Shown here: piece after piece, positions 21,204 through 26,929 of the stretch
Layout: the number at the start of each line of letters is the position of its first letter
Numbering within the stretch: the stretch's first letter is position 1
Source: JAWABC01 sp043810595
GTDB lineage: Archaea > Nanobdellota > Nanobdellia > SCGC-AAA011-G17 > VGLX01
DNA: 26,929 nucleotides
Assembly (NCBI GenBank): GCA_043810595.1
Contig: JBDRNX010000030.1
Coordinates: 1 to 26,929 of the forward strand
Direction of reading: 5' to 3'
Made by a program: the position numbers and the translations under genes
Notes under the pieces: generated by a model
Told to the model about the DNA's origin: nothing
Databases searched by the model: none
What the model saw: the letters and a program-made list of their open reading frames with translations, nothing else

Positions 21204-23796
21204 TTTTTTTACTCTTCTCCACAGCAATCTTAGCCAAAACGAGATTATGCATCCTCCTCAAGAATTCCTGCTTGTCATCAATCTTCATTATGTCAGAAGC
21301 ACCCTCAAGAATCAAACCAAGGGCAAAAGGACTTGGAATTTTAGTATTTGTTTCAACAACTTTAATCTTACCCTGCTCAACCAACTCAAGAATTTTTATT
21401 GCGTTATCAATGTCCATCAAATCCTCGAGAACTTCACGTCTTGCTTCTTTCAAAATAAAGAAGTCAGGAGAAATCCTCCTGACAGCGTTCATCAAAATCA
21501 TAGAACTGACCTGCTGCCTGCCAACCCTCTTCTTCCTTCCTTTATACTCACGCAGAATCATAAGAGCACGGGTAGCGCAATGCCTGAATCTACGCTTCAA
21601 AACTTCAGTCCTCAGAAGAGCCAGATCGAGAACACGCTTTAGATCCTTAGATTTAAGAAGCTTGAATGCCTGCAAAACCTGAATTTTTTTGTCACACTTG
21701 ACATAAAAACCGTTATCTGTAACGCCAATCTCAACATCACGATGCTGGGAACGGGAAATAGCAAAAGCAACAGCGCGGGAAAGAACATCGTTAACACGCC
21801 TGCCGTACAAAGTATGGAACACTGTTGTAACCTTATCCTGCTCGTCAGCGTAATGCTCAATGATTATCTTATCAGAATGAGGCAAGCCGATGTAATCATA
21901 CTGCTCCTTACAGAAGTTGTAAACGGCTTCTGCAGCGTTCTCATCAACGTACAAATAATCAAGGATAAACTTTATGATTTCCTTCTTGCTGTAGTCATGG
22001 GCAAACTTCTGACCCAGCAATTTCCTGAACCTCTGAATCTCAGAAGCCAAGTCAAAAGAAAGAGGCAACATCTCAGAATACCATGAAGGAACGTTAGGAG
22101 GCCTGTTAGGAGTGGGCATCACCTGAGCAACCATACCACGGCTAAACTTAAACTCGTAAGTCTCGCCGCCAAGCAAGAAAATATCCCCACGGTTAAGACG
22201 TTCAAGAAAGCCCTCATCTATATGACCTATGACGCTTTCACCCTGCTTGACGATAACAAAAGTCTCCTCGGGAATAGTACCTATATTAGTCATGTACAAG
22301 ACACGAGCCAACTTACCCCTCCTACCAATAACCCCAGTAGCCTCGTCATACCAGATCTTAGCATAAACATGCCTGTCCTCCAAAGAGCTGAACTTACCGG
22401 AAAGGTAATCAATCACCTCATTAAAATCTTTTCTCGGCAGGTTCTTGAAACAATAACTCCTTTTAATTAAAGAGTATAGATGATCTATGTAAATTCTTTC
22501 AGAAATTGCAATGCCAAAAATCTGCTGAGCAAGAACATCCAAACAGTTAGTGGGAATATGAATCTTATCAATCTTCTTCTCAATAGCAGACTTCAGCAAA
22601 ACAGAACACTCAATCAAGTCATCACGATCGAGCACAATAATCCTACCTTTGGTAACGTCATGCAAACGATGACCTGAACGACCAATACGCTGCAAAGCAC
22701 GAGCAACAGACTTAGGAGAACCAAGCAGTATAACTAGTTCAACATAACCGATATCGATACCAAGCTCCAAAGAAGTTGAAGAAACAACAACCTTAAGCTT
22801 GCCCTCCCTTAGCCTTTGTTCAATATTCTTTCTATGATCCTTGGAAAGGGAGCCGTGATGAGCACCGATGTTCTCAGTATAATTCTTAGGGAATTTTTCC
22901 TTAAGATGATGGACAACTCTCTCAGTTGCAGACCTGGTGTTAGTAAATATAAGAGTGGTTTTGTGTTGTTGAATAAGATCATCAATCAACTCATACATGC
23001 GATGATGCATCAAGGAATGTGTGGTATCAACCAAGTCGGGAACAGGAGACATAACCTTAATATCCAGCTCCTTTATGAACTGAACGTTAACAATCTTACA
23101 ACTTCTTTCCTTGCCATTATCCAAACCAACAAGGAACTTAGCAACCTCATCGAGAGGAGCAATAGTAGCAGACAAACCGACTCTAGTCACGTGCTTGGAC
23201 AACTCCTGCAAACGTTCCAATGACAAAGACAAGTGAACGCCACGCTTGTTTTCTGCCAAGGCATGCACCTCATCAACAACAACCCAGTCAACAGCACTCA
23301 GATGATATACAAACTTAGAAGAAGAAAGAAGGATAGCCAAGCTTTCTGGAGTTGTAATCAAAATATGAGGGGGGTTCTTAAGCATAGCAGCCTTCTCATA
23401 CTGAGTAGTGTCACCTGTACGAACAGCAACTCTAATCTCCAAATCCTTACCAGCCATCTTCTCCATCTCATTAAGAGGGGTGGTCAAGTTAACCTCTATA
23501 TCATTATTCAAAGCCTTAAGAGGAGAAACGTAAACACAATAAACCCTATCTTCCAAAAGATCCTTCTGAGACAAATCAATAAGCTCGTTAAGGATGGAAA
23601 GGAAGCCAGTAAGGGTTTTAGTAGCACCAGTAGGAGCGGAAATAAGAATGTTGTTACGCTTATGAACCTCCATCACGCCGTGAAGCTGAGGCAGGGAAAA
23701 AGAGCTGAACTTAGAGAAAAACCACTGCCTAACTATCGGATGCAGCAGCTCCTTCAAATCAGATTCCCTGTCCGGCGTATTTTTGTATTCCAACAT
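21196..23796 (-). CDS. lhr: Lhr-family ATP-dependent helicase
   Basis: An 866-aa superfamily 2 helicase of the Lhr group (nucleic-acid unwinding and repair). Walker A lies at 53-61, DEVH at 175-178, then a GLSAT motif III, SSTSLELGIDIG and QRIGRSGHR for motifs V and VI, and the winged-helix and Lhr-core domains typical of the family. The ATG at 23796 was chosen over TTG 23805 because a TATA box (comp 23820-23827) lies about 27 nt upstream, implying a leaderless mRNA. Walker A reads APTGATKT (T59 where GSGKT-type helicases have Gly), an unusual change. Length is normal for archaeal Lhr. It is followed by a coupled unknown gene. Confidence 0.93.
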   Translation of the reverse strand: MLEYKNTPDRESDLKELLHPIVRQWFFSKFSSFSLPQLHGVMEVHKRNNILISAPTGATKTLTGFLSILNELIDLSQKDLLEDRVYCVYVSPLKALNNDIEVNLTTPLNEMEKMAGKDLEIRVAVRTGDTTQYEKAAMLKNPPHILITTPESLAILLSSSKFVYHLSAVDWVVVDEVHALAENKRGVHLSLSLERLQELSKHVTRVGLSATIAPLDEVAKFLVGLDNGKERSCKIVNVQFIKELDIKVMSPVPDLVDTTHSLMHHRMYELIDDLIQQHKTTLIFTNTRSATERVVHHLKEKFPKNYTENIGAHHGSLSKDHRKNIEQRLREGKLKVVVSSTSLELGIDIGYVELVILLGSPKSVARALQRIGRSGHRLHDVTKGRIIVLDRDDLIECSVLLKSAIEKKIDKIHIPTNCLDVLAQQIFGIAISERIYIDHLYSLIKRSYCFKNLPRKDFNEVIDYLSGKFSSLEDRHVYAKIWYDEATGVIGRRGKLARVLYMTNIGTIPEETFVIVKQGESVIGHIDEGFLERLNRGDIFLLGGETYEFKFSRGMVAQVMPTPNRPPNVPSWYSEMLPLSFDLASEIQRFRKLLGQKFAHDYSKKEIIKFILDYLYVDENAAEAVYNFCKEQYDYIGLPHSDKIIIEHYADEQDKVTTVFHTLYGRRVNDVLSRAVAFAISRSQHRDVEIGVTDNGFYVKCDKKIQVLQAFKLLKSKDLKRVLDLALLRTEVLKRRFRHCATRALMILREYKGRKKRVGRQQVSSMILMNAVRRISPDFFILKEARREVLEDLMDIDNAIKILELVEQGKIKVVETNTKIPSPFALGLILEGASDIMKIDDKQEFLRRMHNLVLAKIAVEKSKKNE

Positions 23797-23819
23797 AATA
23801 ATCAAGCCTCAATAATTAG

Positions 23820-23827
23820 GTTATAAG
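23820..23827 (-). promoter_or_regulatory. TATA box, leaderless promoter of lhr
   Basis: On the minus strand the box reads CTTATAAC, centred about 27 nt before ATG 23796, in the 37-nt gap after gyrA. Confidence 0.55.
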
Positions 23828-23842
23828 ACTTGCCTTTAACGT

Positions 23843-26314
23843 TCACTGAGAACTAGCATCGCTGTTTTCTATGTTATTGTCGTGCGATTTAATGTTATTA
23901 TTCTTTTCTGAAATTATAACCCTGTCAACAGTCTTAACCTTATCACCTGCTTCCAGCTTCATTATGCGGACACCCTGAGTGTTCCGTCCTATAGAGGGAA
24001 TGTCTGAGGCTGGAACCCTGATAACCACACCCTTCTGACTCATCAAAATAATCTCGTCAGAATCGGTAACAGTACGGACAGTAATAACATTACCGTTACG
24101 AGACGAGGTTTTAATGTTAATAACACCCTTACCTCCACGTTTGATTAAACGATAATCGGAAATGGGGGTTCTCTTACCAAAACCGTTTTCAGTCACAGTA
24201 AGCAGCGTACCCGCCTCAAGACCAACTTCCATACCAATAACCTCATCGTCCTTACTCAATCTAATACCACGAACACCCATAGCCTGCCTACCGACAGGGT
24301 TAACATCCTTCTCAGAAAACTTAACAGCAAAACCCTTCTTGGTAGCGAGCACCATGTTCAAGATACCTGGAGTAAGCCTAACCTTGACAAGCTCATCACC
24401 CAGCTTAAGAGTGATACCGATAATACCCCCCTTCCTAGGCCTTGAATATTCTGACAAGAGTGTTTTTTTCAAAACACCCTTCTTGGTAGCCATCAAAAGA
24501 TAATGTTCACCCTCAAAAGTCGGGATTGGAACAAGAGCAGTGATTTTCTCCTCTTCCTTCAGATTTAGTAAGTTAACTATTGCTTTACCCTTAGAGTACC
24601 TCGACGCTTGCGGGATTTGGTAAGCCTTCAACCAATAAACCTGACCCTTGTTTGAGAAGAATAAAATGTAATTATGATTGGCAGTCGTGAAAAACTGTTC
24701 TACAACATCCTCCTCCTTCAAATCAGTGCCAATTATTCCTTTACCACCCCTACGCTGCTGCTTATAGGTACTAACCGGAAGCTGCTTAATGTAACCAGAA
24801 TGCGTAACATTAACCACAACGTCCTCATGAGGAATCAACTCCTCAAGCTCTATATACTCCTCGATATCAAGGATTTGAGTCCTGCGAGCATCAGAAAAAT
24901 TATTAGCAATATCAAACAACCCATCCTTAATAATCCCCAAAATTTTCTGCTGAGACGCAAGAATGTCCTTCAACTTCTTGATTAGTTCGATAGTTTCATC
25001 ATAATCCTTCTTAATCTTATCCTGCTCAAGAGAAGTTAACCTTTGCAGTCTCATGTCAAGAATCGCCTGACTCTGAACTTCAGAAAGGGAAAACTTCTTC
25101 ACCAACTCAACCTTGGCAAAAGCAGGATCCTTTGAAGCCTTAATAGTCTTAATAACATCATCGATTTTGCCCAAAGCAATCTTCAAACCTTCAAGAATGT
25201 GGGCCTTACGCTCTGCTTTCTTCAAATCAAACTGAGTCCCCTTGGTAACGACTTCCTTCCTGTGCTTTATGTAATTCAAGACTATGTCCTTGAGATTCAA
25301 TATCTTAGGCTGACCGTCAACAAGAGCAAGCATGATTACACCAAAAGTAGTCTGCAACTGAGTGTTCTTGAAAAGCTGGTTAAGCAGAATAGTATCATCA
25401 ACACCTTTCTTCAACTCTATAACGATACGCATACCCTTCTTATCAGACTCGTCACGAATATCAGAAATGCCCTCTACCTTCTTATCCTTGACTAAGTCAG
25501 CTATGGATTCTATGAGCAAAGCCTTGTTAACTTGGTAAGGAATCTCTGTAACAATGATTGACTTCCTGTCTTTCTTCTCCTCAACATGGGTTTTAGCCCT
25601 GAGAATTATCTTACCCCTACCCGTAGTGTAAGCAGAATGGATACCTGAACGACCTACAATAAACGCCCCAGTTGGGAAATCAGGAGCAGGAAGCTTCTCA
25701 ACAAGGTCAGCAACATCGATATCTGGATTGTCTATAGCAGCAACAACGGCATCTATAACCTCCTTGATATTGTGAGGAGGAACGTTAGTAGCCATACCCA
25801 CAGCAATACCTGAACTGCCATTAATCAGAAGATTCGGCAACTTAGCAGGAAGTATCGAAGGTTCCTTTGCTGTATTATCAAAATTAGGAACGAAATCGAC
25901 AGTCTCTTTCTCGATATCAACAAGCAACTCTTCAGCAATTTTCGAAAGCCTCGCCTCTGTGTAACGCATCGCAGCTGCCGCATCACCATCGACAGAACCA
26001 AAATTACCCTGACCATCTACTAAAGGGTATCTCAATGAGAAGGCCTGAGCCATCCTTACAAGAGTATCGTAAATAGCAGCATCGCCGTGAGGGTGCAACT
26101 TAGCCATCACGTTACCGACAACAGTAGCAGACTTCCTGAATGGTTTATTATGAAGCAGACCAAGCTGATACATGGTGTAGAGAACTCTCCTGTGGACAGG
26201 CTTAAGTCCATCGCGAACATCAGGCAACGCCCTACCAACTATAACGGACATAGCATAGTCTACATACGACTCCTTCATCTCCTCCTCAATCAACCTTTTC
26301 TGAATTTCTGCCAT
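23843..26314 (-). CDS. gyrA: DNA gyrase subunit A
   Basis: An 823-aa breakage-reunion subunit of type IIA topoisomerase, which introduces negative supercoils with GyrB. The catalytic tyrosine is Y118 (MRYTEAR). The helix-turn-helix segment KLHPHGDAAIYD (72-83) carries A79 where E. coli has S83, and D83 matches D87. The coiled-coil gate follows, and the GyrA box QQRRGGKG (519-526) opens a full six-bladed C-terminal DNA-wrapping domain, which confirms gyrase rather than topoisomerase IV. The tail is hydrophilic, Asn/Asp/Ser-rich. It lies 6 nt after gyrB. Gyrase is of bacterial origin in archaea and is found in several DPANN lineages. Confidence 0.97.
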   Translation of the reverse strand: MAEIQKRLIEEEMKESYVDYAMSVIVGRALPDVRDGLKPVHRRVLYTMYQLGLLHNKPFRKSATVVGNVMAKLHPHGDAAIYDTLVRMAQAFSLRYPLVDGQGNFGSVDGDAAAAMRYTEARLSKIAEELLVDIEKETVDFVPNFDNTAKEPSILPAKLPNLLINGSSGIAVGMATNVPPHNIKEVIDAVVAAIDNPDIDVADLVEKLPAPDFPTGAFIVGRSGIHSAYTTGRGKIILRAKTHVEEKKDRKSIIVTEIPYQVNKALLIESIADLVKDKKVEGISDIRDESDKKGMRIVIELKKGVDDTILLNQLFKNTQLQTTFGVIMLALVDGQPKILNLKDIVLNYIKHRKEVVTKGTQFDLKKAERKAHILEGLKIALGKIDDVIKTIKASKDPAFAKVELVKKFSLSEVQSQAILDMRLQRLTSLEQDKIKKDYDETIELIKKLKDILASQQKILGIIKDGLFDIANNFSDARRTQILDIEEYIELEELIPHEDVVVNVTHSGYIKQLPVSTYKQQRRGGKGIIGTDLKEEDVVEQFFTTANHNYILFFSNKGQVYWLKAYQIPQASRYSKGKAIVNLLNLKEEEKITALVPIPTFEGEHYLLMATKKGVLKKTLLSEYSRPRKGGIIGITLKLGDELVKVRLTPGILNMVLATKKGFAVKFSEKDVNPVGRQAMGVRGIRLSKDDEVIGMEVGLEAGTLLTVTENGFGKRTPISDYRLIKRGGKGVINIKTSSRNGNVITVRTVTDSDEIILMSQKGVVIRVPASDIPSIGRNTQGVRIMKLEAGDKVKTVDRVIISEKNNNIKSHDNNIENSDASSQ

Positions 26315-26320
26315 TTTATC

Positions 26321-26929
26321 TTAAACATCCAAATTCTTAACTTCCTTAGCATACTTGAAAATGAAATGCCTTCTAGGCTGAACCTGGTCACCCATAAGGA
26401 TTGTGAACATCTGATCAGCTGCAACGGCATCTTCAATTATAACTTGTTTCAGAATCCTCGTTTCAGGATCCATGGTTGTGTCCCAGAGCTGCTCCGGATT
26501 CATCTCACCAAGACCTTTAAAACGCTGGATAGCAACATCATCCTTTCCAAGCTCATCAAGCAACTTATTCAATTCCTCGTCGTTCTTGACATAATAATCC
26601 TTCTTGCCCTTCTTGACCTTGTAAAGGGGCGGAAGAGCGATGTAAACATAACCAGCCTCGATTAAAGGCCTCATGTAACGATACAGGAAAGTCAAACCGA
26701 GACACAATATGTGATTGCCGTCAACATCCGCATCATTCATCAAGATTATCTTATGATAACGGGCTTTTGAAATGTCAAACTCATCACTGATATTAGTGCC
26801 TATAGCAGACATTAGTGTTGTGATTTGCTCGCTCTTGAAAATCTTATCTATGCGAGCCTTCTCCACGTTGAGAATCTTACCCCTCAACGGAAGTATAGCC
26901 TGGAATTCACGAGAACGACCTTGCTTTGC
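26321..26929 (-). CDS. gyrB: DNA gyrase subunit B, C-terminal part (5' end beyond window)
   Basis: The last 202 codons of gyrB, open to the window edge, so the ATPase domain is missing here. The visible part starts AKQGRSREFQAILPLRGKILNVEKAR, the canonical TOPRIM sequence, and continues with the Mg-binding NDADVDGNHI, then IALPPLYK, QRFKGLGEMNPEQLWDTTMDP and ending near KEVKNLDV. After DADVDG the usual HIR is HIL here. TOPRIM supplies the metal for DNA cleavage by GyrA. Its stop lies 6 nt before the gyrA start, so the two form an operon. Confidence 0.97.
   Translation of the reverse strand, partial: AKQGRSREFQAILPLRGKILNVEKARIDKIFKSEQITTLMSAIGTNISDEFDISKARYHKIILMNDADVDGNHILCLGLTFLYRYMRPLIEAGYVYIALPPLYKVKKGKKDYYVKNDEELNKLLDELGKDDVAIQRFKGLGEMNPEQLWDTTMDPETRILKQVIIEDAVAADQMFTILMGDQVQPRRHFIFKYAKEVKNLDV

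Overview
This A+T-rich window comes from an archaeon. The evidence is archaeal information-processing machinery: aIF5B, aIF2-gamma, ribosomal protein eS6, RNA polymerase subunit Rpo6 and the archaeal-only GatD/GatE amidotransferase. TATA boxes sit about 27 nt upstream of many start codons. Form III RuBisCO, FtsZ1 with SepF, bacterial-type DNA gyrase and many small unknown proteins fit a DPANN lineage (Woesearchaeota/Pacearchaeota-like). That placement is inference; no rRNA is present to fix it. I saw no tRNA, rRNA, CRISPR array, insertion sequence or att site.

Layout. 1-1114 (-): 5' part of a DEAD-box RNA helicase gene cut by the window edge. 1274-3197 (+): a HAD phosphatase overlapping a RuBisCO with complete active-site residues. 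3232-3957 (+): a leaderless PHP-domain phosphoesterase whose 3' end overlaps the convergent gatD-gatE pair (3937-6670, -). 6671-7013: ftsZ upstream region with a possible 40-aa membrane peptide. 7014-8426 (+): ftsZ1 and a 51-aa unknown, each followed by a hairpin plus T-tract. 8437-10773: a membrane-anchored winged-helix regulator divergent from a secreted coiled-coil protein and a small lipoprotein. 10857-14564 (+): translation block infB (aIF5B), rps6e, a 94-aa unknown and eif2g, followed by an imperfect hairpin.

14670-15437 (-): hsp20 joined directly to an HPF/RaiA-like ribosome-hibernation gene. 15554-15847 (+): small unknown. 15854-17007 (-): metallophosphoesterase, rpo6 and a leaderless-looking 34-aa ORF missed by size cut-offs. 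17137-19208 (+): a tight five-gene run (winged-helix regulator, B-box-like zinc protein, 29-residue helical-repeat protein, coiled-coil protein, SepF), the best candidate here for an undescribed system, probably linked to FtsZ-based division. 19212-20168 (-): an unrecognised 318-aa protein. 20169-20462: A+T-rich gap. 20463-23796 (-): Lhr-type helicase coupled to a possible TraB/TIKI-like protein. 23843-26929 (-): gyrA and the 3' end of gyrB.

Together these are mostly housekeeping functions: RNA handling, tRNA-Gln amidation, translation initiation, stress dormancy, division and DNA topology. Between them lie short unrecognised genes whose arrangement suggests co-function. Family assignments are from motifs read by eye; no database search was run.
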